Shown: piece after piece, positions 32,808-42,175 of the stretch
Layout of the letters: the number at the start of each line of letters is the position of its first letter
Position numbering within the stretch: the first letter of the stretch is position 1
NCBI GenBank assembly: GCA_018713165.1
Contig: DVFR01000019.1
Location: forward strand, 1 to 64,000
Length of the DNA: 64,000 nucleotides
Direction: 5' to 3'
DNA from: Candidatus Coproplasma stercoravium
GTDB lineage: Bacteria; Bacillota; Clostridia; Christensenellales; Borkfalkiaceae
Translations under genes and position numbers: made by a program
Notes under the pieces: generated by a model
Seen by the model: only the letters and a program-made list of their open reading frames with translations
Told to the model about the DNA's origin: nothing
Databases searched by the model: none

Positions 32808-34675
32808 AAGCCGAGTTCCTCCTTCGAGAGCTGTGAAAGCGCAATTTCCCTGTAAACGTCGCAGGTTTTGAGCAGCTCTTCGTGCGTGCCCTCTCCAACG
32901 GCCTTGCCCTGGTCGAGCACTATTATCTTGTCGGCGTCCATTATCGTGCCTATGCGCTGCGCCACTATCAGGTTGGTTGCGCCGCTCATCTTCTCCTTAA
33001 GGTTTTCGCGCACTTTTTTGTCGGTCTTGTAGTCGAGCGCCGAGAATGAATCGTCGAAAATCATAATCTCCGGCTTCTGCGCAACGGCGCGGGCAATGGA
33101 AAGCCTCTGTTTCTGTCCGCCCGAAACGTTTTTACCGCCCTGCGATATCATGCTTGCGTAGCCCTCGGTCATTTCGTTTATAAAGCCGTCCGCCTCGGCA
33201 ACTTTCGCCGCCTCGATTATCTCGTCGCGGTCTGCCTTGCCGCCGAAGCCTATGTTCTCGGCAACCGTGCCCGAAAACAGCACGCCCTTCTGCGGAACGT
33301 AGCCTATCTTGTCGCGCAGCGTGCTCTGCTTTATGTCTTTTACGTTCACGCCGTCGACCAGCACTTCGCCCTCGGTCGCGTCGTAAAAGCGGGGAACGAG
33401 GTTTATGAGGGTAGATTTGCCCGAACCCGTGCTGCCGATAAAGGCGATGGTCTGCCCCTTTTCGGCGCGGAAAGAGATGTGTTCGAACACGTCCGCGTCG
33501 GCGTCGGGGTAGCGGAAGCTTACGTCTTTAAACTCCACTGTGCCCTCTTCGGTGAGCGGCTTTTCCGTCTCGGGGTCGGCGATGGAGAGGGGAGTGTCGA
33601 GCACTTCATTGATTCTCTTTGCCGCAACCTGCGCGCGGGGGAGAAGTATGAACATCATGAGCAGCATCAGAAATGCCATTACCACCTGCGAGGCGAGCGT
33701 CATAAAGGATACAATCGTCTGGTATTCAATTTCGCCCGCGTTCATGAGCGAAGCGCCTATCCAGTATATGGCGAGGGTAAGCCCGTTCATAACCAGCATC
33801 ATCACGGGGCTCATCAGCGCCATAACCCTGCCCGTAAACAGCTGGGTTCTGGTAAAGTCGTCGTTTACCTTGCTGAACTTCGCCTGCTGGTAATTTTCGG
33901 CGTTGTATGCGCGCACCACGCGTATGCCCGTAAGATTTTCGCGCGTGACGCCGTTCAACCTGTCGGTGAGCTTCTGCATGAGCTTGAATTTAGGCATTAC
34001 GGTGAGCATTATGGCGAGAATGCATACTATGAGTATGACTATCGCTATTGCCGTCGCAAGCGTAAGTTCCCCGCTGGACGCGTTTATCTTGCATATCGCC
34101 CAGATTGCCATTATGGGCGCGTATATCAGCATGCGCAGCACGAGTATGTTGGCCATATGCACCTGCTGAATGTCGTTCGTCGTTCGCGTTATCAGCGAGG
34201 CGGTGGAGAATTTGTTTACTTCCGCTATCGAAAAGCTCTCCACCTTGGAATATACTTTGCCCCTCAGCGTGGCCGAAAGACGGCTCGCCACGAAGGACGC
34301 GGCTATTCCCGAAGCCGCCTGGCACAGCGCGGCGCATACGGCGAACACGAGCATGAATCCGCCCTCCGTCCATATGTCGGCGGCGGAGGCGTTCTGCACG
34401 GCAATCAGCGCCGCCTGCAAGGCCTCGGCGGAGCCGTACGCCACGCCGTATACCGGCAGCAGCGTGGAAACGTAAGTAAGGTCGGATATCCTCGTCCAGT
34501 CGACGAATTCGCCGAATACGTTTGTGCGAAGGTTTACGTTGGTTATGGCGCCCACTATGTTTGAAATCTGGTCGGTCAGCTCCATGGTGAAATATACCTG
34601 TGCGACCGTGATTCCCACAATGAGCGCGATTAGCAGCCAATCGAGCGCCTTCAGGTTCTTGTACAGTTTAACCAT
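32804..34675 (-). CDS. ABC exporter half-transporter, degenerate site subunit
   Basis: A 623-aa half-transporter with six membrane helices, the first two separated by a ~100-residue loop (about 37-115, including WTRISDLTYVSTLLPVYG). The ATPase has Walker A GSTGSGKST and signature NVSGGQKQR, but Walker B ends IMIFDDSFSALD: the catalytic Glu is replaced by Asp, as in the degenerate half of heterodimeric exporters. The switch region is IVAQRIGT, with Gln instead of His, a second degenerate feature. Three nucleotides separate it from the MarR gene. Confidence 0.93.
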   Translation of the reverse strand: MVKLYKNLKALDWLLIALIVGITVAQVYFTMELTDQISNIVGAITNVNLRTNVFGEFVDWTRISDLTYVSTLLPVYGVAYGSAEALQAALIAVQNASAADIWTEGGFMLVFAVCAALCQAASGIAASFVASRLSATLRGKVYSKVESFSIAEVNKFSTASLITRTTNDIQQVHMANILVLRMLIYAPIMAIWAICKINASSGELTLATAIAIVILIVCILAIMLTVMPKFKLMQKLTDRLNGVTRENLTGIRVVRAYNAENYQQAKFSKVNDDFTRTQLFTGRVMALMSPVMMLVMNGLTLAIYWIGASLMNAGEIEYQTIVSFMTLASQVVMAFLMLLMMFILLPRAQVAAKRINEVLDTPLSIADPETEKPLTEEGTVEFKDVSFRYPDADADVFEHISFRAEKGQTIAFIGSTGSGKSTLINLVPRFYDATEGEVLVDGVNVKDIKQSTLRDKIGYVPQKGVLFSGTVAENIGFGGKADRDEIIEAAKVAEADGFINEMTEGYASMISQGGKNVSGGQKQRLSIARAVAQKPEIMIFDDSFSALDYKTDKKVRENLKEKMSGATNLIVAQRIGTIMDADKIIVLDQGKAVGEGTHEELLKTCDVYREIALSQLSKEELGL

Positions 34676-34678
34676 CGG

Positions 34679-35128
34679 TTATCTCCCAATTAAATTTTCT
34701 GTTTTCTTTTCAAGCCTTGCAAGCATTTTTTCGTTGCAGGTAAGAAAGATTTTCCTCTCTTCGTCGCTCAGGGCGCCCAGTGCCTCGGCTACGTCGGAAA
34801 TAAATTCCTTTCTGTGCTGCACCAGCGTATGTTCGCCCTTTGCCGTAATGATAACGCTCACCGTCCTGCCCTGCTTTTCGCGGCGGATATAGCCGTCCTC
34901 TTCGAGCGGTTTCAATAGCCTGCTCACGTTCGGTAGCGCCAGCCCCGAATGCCTGGCAATCTCGGATACGGTTACGGGCCTTCCCGTGCGCGTTTCGTAG
35001 TCGCGCAGGCTTCCGAGTATGGTGAAAATTTTTCCTCCGTCGTCGGAGTGCGACTTGTATTTACGAACGCACGCCCTCATTCTCAGCATGAGTGAAACTA
35101 CAAGCTCGGCGTCCTTTACCTCGTCCAT
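34679..35128 (-). CDS. MarR-family regulator of the ABC exporter
   Basis: A 149-aa winged-helix regulator, first gene of the exporter operon. The recognition helix is in VSEIARHSGLALPNVSRLLKPL (about 58-79) and the wing is GYIRREKQGRTVSVIITAKG (about 84-103). It starts after GGAGGAGGC. A perfect 14-bp palindrome overlaps the transcription start just upstream, so autoregulation is likely, with relief by a transported drug or lipid. Confidence 0.9.
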   Translation of the reverse strand: MDEVKDAELVVSLMLRMRACVRKYKSHSDDGGKIFTILGSLRDYETRTGRPVTVSEIARHSGLALPNVSRLLKPLEEDGYIRREKQGRTVSVIITAKGEHTLVQHRKEFISDVAEALGALSDEERKIFLTCNEKMLARLEKKTENLIGR

Positions 35129-35149
35129 GCCTCCTCCTTGCGTAAATAG

Positions 35150-35202
35150 TTATCATTTGATAATTGTTTTATCATTATATGCCGCGCCGCAGGCGCTGTC
35201 AA
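35150..35202 (-). promoter_or_regulatory. MarR operon promoter with operator
   Basis: On the minus strand: TTGACA (35202-35197), 17-nt spacer, TATAAT (35179-35174), then the perfect palindrome TTATCATTTGATAA (35150-35163) starting about 10 nt beyond the -10 box, at the expected +1 to +20. That is the usual MarR operator position. Confidence 0.88.
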
Positions 35203-35361
35203 CGGTTTTGCCGTGACCGCCGGGTTTATTCACTAACTTTTCAAAATGTTCATTCGGGTTTAAAAAAATGAAACGGCGGTGAATGGGGGAGAGGGTGCGT
35301 TTGCCGTTCCGCCCCCCCGCATATGCCCTTTTTACGGCGGCTTTGCCGACGGTATATAAAT

Positions 35362-35397
35362 AACCAGCCCCGCGGCGCCGCCGCGGGGCTGGTTTTA
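35362..35397. terminator. Terminator hairpin below the 36-aa ORF
   Basis: AACCAGCCCCGCGGC and complement form a 15-bp stem. It is followed by ATTTATAT on the minus strand and TTA on the plus strand. Confidence 0.65.
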
Positions 35398-35408
35398 TGA
35401 ATATTTAA

Positions 35409-35519
35409 TTATTTATTTTTATCGCGTGCCGACTCCTCGTCTTTCGCCCTCAGCGAGGCAATATATTCGCTGTATTGCCTGTCGTTGAGTTTAATGATTT
35501 TTTTCTTTTTTCCGGACAT
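35409..35519 (-). CDS. Very small basic protein, 36 aa
   Basis: Begins MSGKKKKIIKLNDRQYSEYI and ends in the charged LRAKDEESARDKNK. A perfect GGAGGT lies 6 nt before the ATG on the minus strand and a terminator hairpin follows the stop. The basic N-terminus followed by one amphipathic helix would fit a regulatory or nucleic-acid-binding peptide. I do not recognise the family. The ribosome site is the main evidence. Confidence 0.6.
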   Translation of the reverse strand: MSGKKKKIIKLNDRQYSEYIASLRAKDEESARDKNK

Positions 35520-35828
35520 AAATTACCTCCGCATTTTTTATTTGATTATGGGCGCGGAGGCGTATTTTTATTCGGGAAATCGAAATTAATTTATTATCGC
35601 ATGCGTGCGTATGAAATTATTTTTGGTAAATAAGGAGCGGCGGATGATGCCGTCCCTTTGCCGCGCCTGCGCGCGAGATTTTTCTGCCGTTTCCCTTCTG
35701 GAGACATCTGCCGCTTTCCATAAATGGAAGCCTTCGGCAGAGCAGCATTTTTTTCGCGCGGCAGAGCAGTACTTCGCTCGCGCGGCTTCGCTCAAAATGA
35801 CGAAGGTATATGAGCTCAACCCCAAAAT

Positions 35829-36054
35829 CACGAAGATTTTACTTCGTCACCAGAAGGAAAATCTGTGAGTAAAATTAATAGCGTTTCAAGCAGGGTTTCC
35901 TTGCGCAGAAAGACTCTATTTGCTGCGAAAGCGGGCTCACTGGGTGAGCGCGCACAATTATATTTTAAGAGAGCCCTTAAAATTGTGCGCGCGAGGGCAA
36001 AGCCCTTGAAATCACGGAATTTGTCGTGCGTCACCAGCACGAGAAATTCGTGAA
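35829..36054 (-). repeat. Palindrome-ended intergenic repeat, copy 2
   Basis: Reverse-oriented counterpart of 1281-1581. End hairpins: 35829-35868 (TCACGAAGATTTTACTTC with GAAGGAAAATCTGTGA) and 36012-36053 (TCACGGAATTTGTCGTGC with GCACGAGAAATTCGTGA), both with loop GTCACCA. The body has the blocks AAGCAGGGTTTCC, GCGGGCTCACTGGGTGAGCG and GCGAGGGCAAAGCCCTT, the complements of those in copy 1. It ends 6 nt from the serA stop codon. Confidence 0.7.
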
Positions 36055-36059
36055 CTCTT

Positions 36060-37223
36060 TCACAGCGAACGCACGCGCAGCACGCCCTCGACGGCGGTTA
36101 TCGCCTCAACCGTCTTTGCGGGAATGTCGCCGTCGATTTCGAGTATCGAGCAGGCGTAATCGCCGCGGCTCGAGCTTGCCATGTGCGCGATGTTCAGCCC
36201 CTGCTGGGATATTGCCGAGGTGAATTTTGTGATTATGTTCTTTACGTTGCGGTGCAGTATGCAAACCCTGCCCTTGCCTTCGTCGCGCGCGAGCGAAACG
36301 GAGGGGTAGTTTACGCTGTTGGCAATATTCCCGTTTTCGATGTAGTCGACGAGCTGGTGCGCCGCCATAACCGCGCAGTTGTCCTCCGCCTCGGGCGTGC
36401 TTGCGCCGAGATGGGGCACGCATATGCAGTTTTTAACGCCTATGAGCTTGTCGTTGGGGAAGTCGGTTATGTACCTGCCTACCTTGCCGCTTTCGAGCGC
36501 CTCTATCATGTCGTCGGTGTTCACGAGCTCGCCGCGGCTGTTGTTGATGATTACCACGCCGTCCTTCATCTGCGCGATGGTGTCTTTGTTAATCATTCCC
36601 TTAGTGTCGGGAGTGAGGGGAACGTGCATGGTTATAAAGTCGGCGTTCTTATATATGTCCTCGCGTTCGGGCACGACTTTAATGTGCGGCGAGAGCGCGA
36701 GCGCGTTCATGGTGGAAAGGTAGGGGTCGGTGCCCGTCACCTCCATGTTAAGTCCGTATGCGGCGTTTGCAACGGCGACGCCTATCGCGCCCAGACCTAT
36801 AACGCCGAGCATCTTGCCCTTTATCTCGCTGCCGACGAATTTCGACTTGCCTTTCTCCACGAGTTTGCCTACGTTTTCGCCCTCGCCCTTTAAGGTTTTA
36901 ACCCAGTCTATCGCGTCGGTAATCTTTCTGCCGCCGAGGAAGAGTTCGCATATAACGAGCTCTTTTACGGCGTTGGCGTTGGCGCCGGGAGTATTGAACA
37001 CTACTATGCCTTTTTCGGCATAGTCGGCTACGGGTATGTTGTTGGTGCCCGCGCCTGCGCGCGCAACCGCGACCAGCCTGTCGCCCGGTTTATAGTCGGC
37101 CATCTGCGCCGAGCGCACCATTATGCCGTCGGGATTTTCGCAACTGTCGCCGTAGCCGTATCCCGCAAATATCGCGTCGGCGAGCGGGCTTATCGCGTTT
37201 AATTTAAGTATCTGTTTTGCCAT
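36060..37223 (-). CDS. serA: D-3-phosphoglycerate dehydrogenase
   Basis: Oxidises 3-phosphoglycerate with NAD+, first step of serine synthesis. The 387-aa protein has the NAD-binding motif GVIGLGAIGVAVAN (about 139-152), the catalytic NNSRGELVN segment and HLGAST near residue 271, plus a C-terminal ACT domain (VCILHRNVKNIITKFTSA onward, about 317-387), usually the serine feedback site. It lacks the intervening ASB domain of long forms. Preceded by GGGGGAC and placed 21 nt after serC, so serC-serA form an operon. Confidence 0.96.
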   Translation of the reverse strand: MAKQILKLNAISPLADAIFAGYGYGDSCENPDGIMVRSAQMADYKPGDRLVAVARAGAGTNNIPVADYAEKGIVVFNTPGANANAVKELVICELFLGGRKITDAIDWVKTLKGEGENVGKLVEKGKSKFVGSEIKGKMLGVIGLGAIGVAVANAAYGLNMEVTGTDPYLSTMNALALSPHIKVVPEREDIYKNADFITMHVPLTPDTKGMINKDTIAQMKDGVVIINNSRGELVNTDDMIEALESGKVGRYITDFPNDKLIGVKNCICVPHLGASTPEAEDNCAVMAAHQLVDYIENGNIANSVNYPSVSLARDEGKGRVCILHRNVKNIITKFTSAISQQGLNIAHMASSSRGDYACSILEIDGDIPAKTVEAITAVEGVLRVRSL

Positions 37224-37244
37224 CTTTTTGTCCCCCTTTCAGGT

Positions 37245-38318
37245 TTATTTGTTTTCGAGTTCGAATTTCTTCATGAACTCTATGAGCGCCTTCACGCCCT
37301 CGACGGGCATGGCGTTGTATATCGAAGCCCTCATGCCGCCGACGAGCCTGTGCCCCTTTAAGGATACAAGTCCCGCCTTCTTTGCCTCGGCGATGAATTT
37401 TGCGTCGAGCTCGGCCGAAGGGGTCACGAAGGGCACGTTCATTATCGAACGGAATTCCTTTACGACGTTGTTTTTGAACAGCGAAGAATTGTCGATAAAG
37501 TCGTACAAGAGCCCCGCCTTGTATTCGTCGAGCTCGTTCATCGCCTTAACGCCGCCCTTTGCCTTCAAATCCTGCAATACGAGGTCGGCCATGTATATGG
37601 AGAAGCAGGGAGGGGTGTTGTAGAGCGAGCCGTTCTCGTCCTGTATCTTCCATTTGAGCATGGTGGGGCAAATTTTCAGCGGGTCCTGAATGAGGTCGCG
37701 CTTTGCAATCACAATCGTGACACCCGCGGGCGCGAGGTTCTTCTGCGCGCCTGCGTATATCACGCCGAACTTTTTAACGTCTATCTCGCGGGAGAATATC
37801 TCCGACGACATGTCGGCGACGAGCGGAGCTTTGCATTCGGGGAACTTCGCGTACCTCGTGCCGAATATGGTGTTGTTGGAGGTTATGTGAACGTAGTCGG
37901 CGTCCTCGGAGTAGCTGAGCTTGCCGACGTCGGGTATGTAGGTGTAAGTCTTGTCGGAACTGTCGCCAATCTTAACCGCCTCGCCGTAAATCTGGCCTTC
38001 CTGCCATGCCTTTTTGGCAAAGTTGCCGGTAACGATGTAGTCGGCCTTGCCGTTGTGCATCATGTTGAGGGGCACGGCCGCGAACTGGGTGGAGGCTCCG
38101 CCCTGCACGAATATAACGGCATAGTCGTCGGGCACGTTCAGAAGTTCGCGCACGAGCGTCTCCGCGTCTTTGACTACGGCGTCGAAAGCCTTGTCGCGGT
38201 GCGAAATTTCGGTGACCGACATTCCCGTTCCCGCAAAATCGAGGAACTCTTTCTGCGCCTTTTCCAAAACAGAGAGGGGCAGGGTCGAAGGCCCTGCGGA
38301 AAAGTTGTAAACTCTCAT
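37245..38318 (-). CDS. serC: Phosphoserine aminotransferase
   Basis: PLP enzyme that transfers an amino group from glutamate to 3-phosphohydroxypyruvate. The start MRVYNFSAGPSTLP is the family hallmark. VQGGASTQFAAVPLNM is at about 70-85 and the PLP lysine is in YAGAQKNLAPAG. At 357 aa it fits the family. ATG 38318 follows GGGAGA at 8 nt; the longer frame to 38375 would begin in the 5' UTR. First gene of serC-serA. Confidence 0.96.
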   Translation of the reverse strand: MRVYNFSAGPSTLPLSVLEKAQKEFLDFAGTGMSVTEISHRDKAFDAVVKDAETLVRELLNVPDDYAVIFVQGGASTQFAAVPLNMMHNGKADYIVTGNFAKKAWQEGQIYGEAVKIGDSSDKTYTYIPDVGKLSYSEDADYVHITSNNTIFGTRYAKFPECKAPLVADMSSEIFSREIDVKKFGVIYAGAQKNLAPAGVTIVIAKRDLIQDPLKICPTMLKWKIQDENGSLYNTPPCFSIYMADLVLQDLKAKGGVKAMNELDEYKAGLLYDFIDNSSLFKNNVVKEFRSIMNVPFVTPSAELDAKFIAEAKKAGLVSLKGHRLVGGMRASIYNAMPVEGVKALIEFMKKFELENK

Positions 38319-38428
38319 AATTCCTATCTCCCAAAAATAAAATTTTACGATGAGGCGGAGCGCGGAGAGGACCAAAAGTCCGCCCGTCCGCGCCGCAGCG
38401 CGTCGCGCTGTGACCGTATAATGACTTT

Positions 38429-38457
38429 ATTATACTACAGTGCTCGCCAAATTTCAA
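38429..38457 (-). promoter_or_regulatory. Promoter of serC-serA
   Basis: On the minus strand: TTGAAA (38457-38452), 17-nt spacer, TATAAT (38434-38429). The ~105-nt leader has no T-box features. Confidence 0.78.
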
Positions 38458-38614
38458 CTTCAGAGAGCAAATTGTTCGATATTTTTTTAGCAAAAAGCGT
38501 ATGCGCGCGCCGCAAAAGCCGCGCAAAACGGCGCAAAAATGTGATGGGTGCGGCATATTGGCGCACCAATTAAAAAAAATTTGCGCTATTTTGCAAAAAT
38601 TTTCGGCAATTATA

Positions 38615-38643
38615 TTTACAATTTTGGTTTTTTGGTGTAGAAT
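38615..38643 (+). promoter_or_regulatory. Promoter of the acidic repeat protein gene
   Basis: TTTACA (38615-38620), 17-nt spacer, TAGAAT (38638-38643), within an AT-rich gap. Confidence 0.65.
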
Positions 38644-38716
38644 TATTTTGTAAGCAAAACGTGCGGCGATATATTAAACGGTATAAAATAGACTCGCCGC
38701 CCTGAGAGGTGCAATT

Positions 38717-41700
38717 ATGGCAGGTATCTTCAACAAGAAAAACGATAACGGCCGGCAGACGACTTACGCCACCAAGGCAGACGTAATACTGCAGCGCCAG
38801 GCCGAAATCGTCGGTAAACTCGACATGCTGCTCGCCGGGCAGAAGCCCGCGCCCGACAATTCGGTTGCCGATAAGGTGAACGAAAAACTCGCGCAGGAGC
38901 TCTCCTACCTCAGCAAACAGAACAGCGCCATCTTCGAGAAAGTTCTCGCCGAGAACGCCCAGCTCAGGAGGGAGATAAACTTCGTGTCCGCCCAGTGCGA
39001 AAACGTGTTCGTCAAACTCTCGGGCATGATATCCTCGCTCGAAGAAAAGATAAGCGAGTCTGCAATCGACTACGACAAAGTAGCGGAGGCAGCGCAGGAA
39101 CATACCGAGGCCGCCGCCGCGGACGCGGAGCCCGCGTTCGACGACGAGGTTGCGCCCGCCGCAGTGACGGAGGAGGCAGAGGGCGACGAACAGCTCACCA
39201 TCTCCTCAAACGGCTACATAGATTACGACGAACTTGCCGACCGCCTTGCAGGCAAGCTCGAAGAGAAGGGGCTTTTAAGCGGGCTCGACTATGACGGGCT
39301 TGCAAAGAAGGTTGCCGACAGCATGCCTCCCCGGGAGGTCATCTCGCCCGACTACATAGCGTCCAAGGTTGCCGAGCAAATCGTCATACCCCAGGTTGTC
39401 GTGGGCGAAAACGGAGAGGCTAAGCCCATAGAGGTTCACGCCACCGCCGAAGTCGACTACGACGAGATAGCAAACCGCGTAGCCGAAAAGCTCGCGCCCG
39501 CAGCTTCTTCCGAAGAGGTTGTGGAGGCCGCGGCCGAACAAACCGCAGAGCAGACGGAGGGTACCGGCTCCGACGCGCTCGCCGACGAGATTGCGCGCAA
39601 GGTAAGCGCGCTCTCGCCCAACGATTTCGACATCATAGTGGACGACGAAGGCTGCCGTTCGCTTGCCGAGGCCGTGGTTGAAAATCTCGACTACGACCGC
39701 ATAATCGAAAAGCTCGCCGCAAAGGGCGTCGCGGGCGAAGTTGCCGTAACCGACGCTGCCGCCGAGGAAACCGAACCTGCCGGCGCAGACGAGATTGCCC
39801 AGCTCGTATCCGACAAGCTCGCCGCAAACGGCATCAACGAAGAGGCGATTGCCGACAAGACAGCGGCGGCGCTCTCCAACTGCATGCCCGAAGTCGACGG
39901 CGACGAAATTGCCGACAAGGTTGCCGCGGCAGTTCTCGCGTCGATACCCGCGACCGAGATTGACTACGACGCAATCATAAACGGCGTTGCCGAAAAACTC
40001 GGAGGAAAGGCCGAAACCGTCGAAACTTCTTCCGAAGAGGTCGTTCCAGCCGCGGATACCGACGAGGTTGCGGACGACTACGATATCGTCATAGACGAAG
40101 AAGGTCTCAAAAAGATAACCGAAAGCATCTCGTGGAAAGTTACGGCGTCTACCAACGCCATGCTCGAGGGCATGGACGACAAGCTCGCCGCAATGAAGAG
40201 AGAGCTTGAAGAGATGCGCTCCGCGCTCGCCGAAGAGAAGGCGGCAGACGAAGTTGCCGACGAGATAAACGAAGAGGCAGCCGAAACGACAGAGGCCGCG
40301 GTTGAAGAGACTGCCGAAGAAGCTCCCGCCGCAGTTTCCGCAGACGTCGACGAGATAGCGCGCAAGATAGACGAACTCACCGCCCGCATCGACGAGCTGC
40401 TCACCCCCGACGAGGAGGACTATGAAGAATCCGCCGAAGAGACTGCCGCACCCGTTGCAGACGTAAGCGGAGAGATTGGCGAAATTAACCGCAAGATAGA
40501 CGAACTCACCGCCCGCTTCGAGGAACTCATCTCCGCAGACGAAGAGCCCGAAGAGGAAGGCGAAGAGGTTGCCGAGGCAGAAAACGCCGAAGAAGCTCCC
40601 GCTCCCGCGGTTGCAACGAGCGAGGAAGTAAATGAGCTCGGACGCAAGATAGACGAACTCACCGCCCGCTTCGAGGAGCTCATCTCCGCAGACGAAGAGC
40701 CCGAAGAGGAAGGCGAAGAGACTGCCGAGGCCGAAAACGCCGAAGAGGCGGAGGGCGAGGACGAAGTTAAGGCCGAACTCGAGGCTATAAGGACGGCGCT
40801 CGACGAGATAAGGCACGACCCCGCAATCCAGGAGCTGAAAGGCGAAGTCGCCGAGCTCACCGCAAGGATTGACGAGCTGTTTGCCGAACCCGAAGAGGCG
40901 GAGGTTGCCGAGGGCGAAGAGGAAACCGACCCCGTACAGGCGGAATTTGACGAAATAAAGGAAAAGCTCGAAGAGATAAGAAACGACCCCGCGCTCCAGG
41001 AGCTGAAGGGCGAGGTTGCCGAACTCACCGCGAGGATTGACGAGCTTGTAGCCCGCGGCGCGGAAGAGAGCGCAGAGGCCGAAGAGTCCGAACCGGCAGA
41101 CGACGCGGCGCTCGGCGAAATAAAGGAAGAGATTGAAGATATAAACAGGCAGCTCGACCAGATTAAGGCGATGCTTGCCGCGGGCGCGGTTGTCGCGGCA
41201 GCCGCCGCGGCTCAGCCCGAAGAGGAAGCGGAGCAGGAAGAACCCGTTGAGGAAGAACCTGCCGAAGAACCCGTTGCCGAAGAAGTTGTAGAAGAAGTTG
41301 CCGAAGAGGCGGAAGAGCCCGTTGAAGAAGTTTCGGAGGAAACCTCAGAGGAAACCGCCGAAGAGGTTGCAGTCGAAGAGCCCGAAACTGTAGAGGAGTC
41401 CGAAGAGGAGACGGCCGTTGAAGCTGCGGAAGAATCTGCAGAAGAGCCCGCTGAAGAGGCTGCGTCTGAAGAGCCCGCGGCAGAGGACGAGGGCGAAGAG
41501 GAAGAAGAACAGCTTGTAACCGTCAGCGACATTGTCGACGAGAGCGAACTTTCAGACGAGCCCGAGGACGAAGTTCTCGAAAACATCTTCGACGACGTGG
41601 AGGAACAGACGGTTAAGGGTGAAGCGCAGCCCGACGGAATACCCGGCATAAGCAACGGCGGCGTCGACTTCGCCAACATGATGAAGTACAACCGCAGTTT

Positions 41701-42151
41701 CATCGCAAGAATTATCCAGAGCAGCGACGACGTAAAGCGCTACTACGGCCAGATAAAGAATGCGATGCTTGCATACAAAAAGGTAAACTCCTCCATAGCG
41801 TGGGGCGCCGAGCGCTTCAATAAGGGCAGGGAGACGATAGCAAAACTCAAAATCAGGGGTAAGACGCTCTGCCTGTACCTCAACCTCGACCCCAATGAAT
41901 TCAAAACTTCCGTTTACCACCAGATAGACGTATCCGACAACAAGTCGATGCACGGTACGCCGATGATGGTAAAGGTAAAGAGCCCTCTCGGCGTTAAAAA
42001 GGCGATTCGCCTGATAGACGCCATGCTCGCAAAGCGCAACGGCGAAAAGAGACCCATACAGGAGAGGGATTACGCGGCTATGTATCCTTACGAAACGATT
42101 GAAGAGCTCATCGAAGACGGACTCGTTAAGGACGTAAGCAAGAACAAGTAA
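38717..42151 (+). CDS. Very acidic 1144-aa repeat protein with conserved C-terminal domain
   Basis: A large soluble protein without signal peptide or membrane helix. The N-terminal ~115 residues are a coiled coil. The region ~170-480 repeats a short unit of the form DYDELADRLAGKLEEKG, DYDEIANRVAEKL and so on, about seven times. Region ~540-830 holds four or more units of KIDELTARFEELISADEE or GEVAELTARIDEL. An almost pure Glu/Ala/Val stretch runs to ~960. The C-terminal ~170 residues are folded and conserved-looking (YNRSFIARIIQSSDDVKRYY, IRGKTLCLYLNLDP, HQIDVSDNKS), a domain I recall from many clostridial proteins of unknown role. A scaffold or filament function is only a guess. Confidence 0.87.
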   Translation: MAGIFNKKNDNGRQTTYATKADVILQRQAEIVGKLDMLLAGQKPAPDNSVADKVNEKLAQELSYLSKQNSAIFEKVLAENAQLRREINFVSAQCENVFVKLSGMISSLEEKISESAIDYDKVAEAAQEHTEAAAADAEPAFDDEVAPAAVTEEAEGDEQLTISSNGYIDYDELADRLAGKLEEKGLLSGLDYDGLAKKVADSMPPREVISPDYIASKVAEQIVIPQVVVGENGEAKPIEVHATAEVDYDEIANRVAEKLAPAASSEEVVEAAAEQTAEQTEGTGSDALADEIARKVSALSPNDFDIIVDDEGCRSLAEAVVENLDYDRIIEKLAAKGVAGEVAVTDAAAEETEPAGADEIAQLVSDKLAANGINEEAIADKTAAALSNCMPEVDGDEIADKVAAAVLASIPATEIDYDAIINGVAEKLGGKAETVETSSEEVVPAADTDEVADDYDIVIDEEGLKKITESISWKVTASTNAMLEGMDDKLAAMKRELEEMRSALAEEKAADEVADEINEEAAETTEAAVEETAEEAPAAVSADVDEIARKIDELTARIDELLTPDEEDYEESAEETAAPVADVSGEIGEINRKIDELTARFEELISADEEPEEEGEEVAEAENAEEAPAPAVATSEEVNELGRKIDELTARFEELISADEEPEEEGEETAEAENAEEAEGEDEVKAELEAIRTALDEIRHDPAIQELKGEVAELTARIDELFAEPEEAEVAEGEEETDPVQAEFDEIKEKLEEIRNDPALQELKGEVAELTARIDELVARGAEESAEAEESEPADDAALGEIKEEIEDINRQLDQIKAMLAAGAVVAAAAAAQPEEEAEQEEPVEEEPAEEPVAEEVVEEVAEEAEEPVEEVSEETSEETAEEVAVEEPETVEESEEETAVEAAEESAEEPAEEAASEEPAAEDEGEEEEEQLVTVSDIVDESELSDEPEDEVLENIFDDVEEQTVKGEAQPDGIPGISNGGVDFANMMKYNRSFIARIIQSSDDVKRYYGQIKNAMLAYKKVNSSIAWGAERFNKGRETIAKLKIRGKTLCLYLNLDPNEFKTSVYHQIDVSDNKSMHGTPMMVKVKSPLGVKKAIRLIDAMLAKRNGEKRPIQERDYAAMYPYETIEELIEDGLVKDVSKNK

Positions 42152-42175
42152 AATATAAACAATTTTACAAAAAGA

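Noticed and set aside
38319-38428. T-box leader for serC-serA
   Set aside because: The leader is only about 105 nt and lacks the T-box consensus and a following terminator.
39275-40816. 513-aa minus-strand ORF
   Set aside because: Lies wholly antisense to the acidic repeat protein; its Leu/Phe/Val/Gly pattern is the mirror of the Glu/Ala codons. No ribosome site or family.
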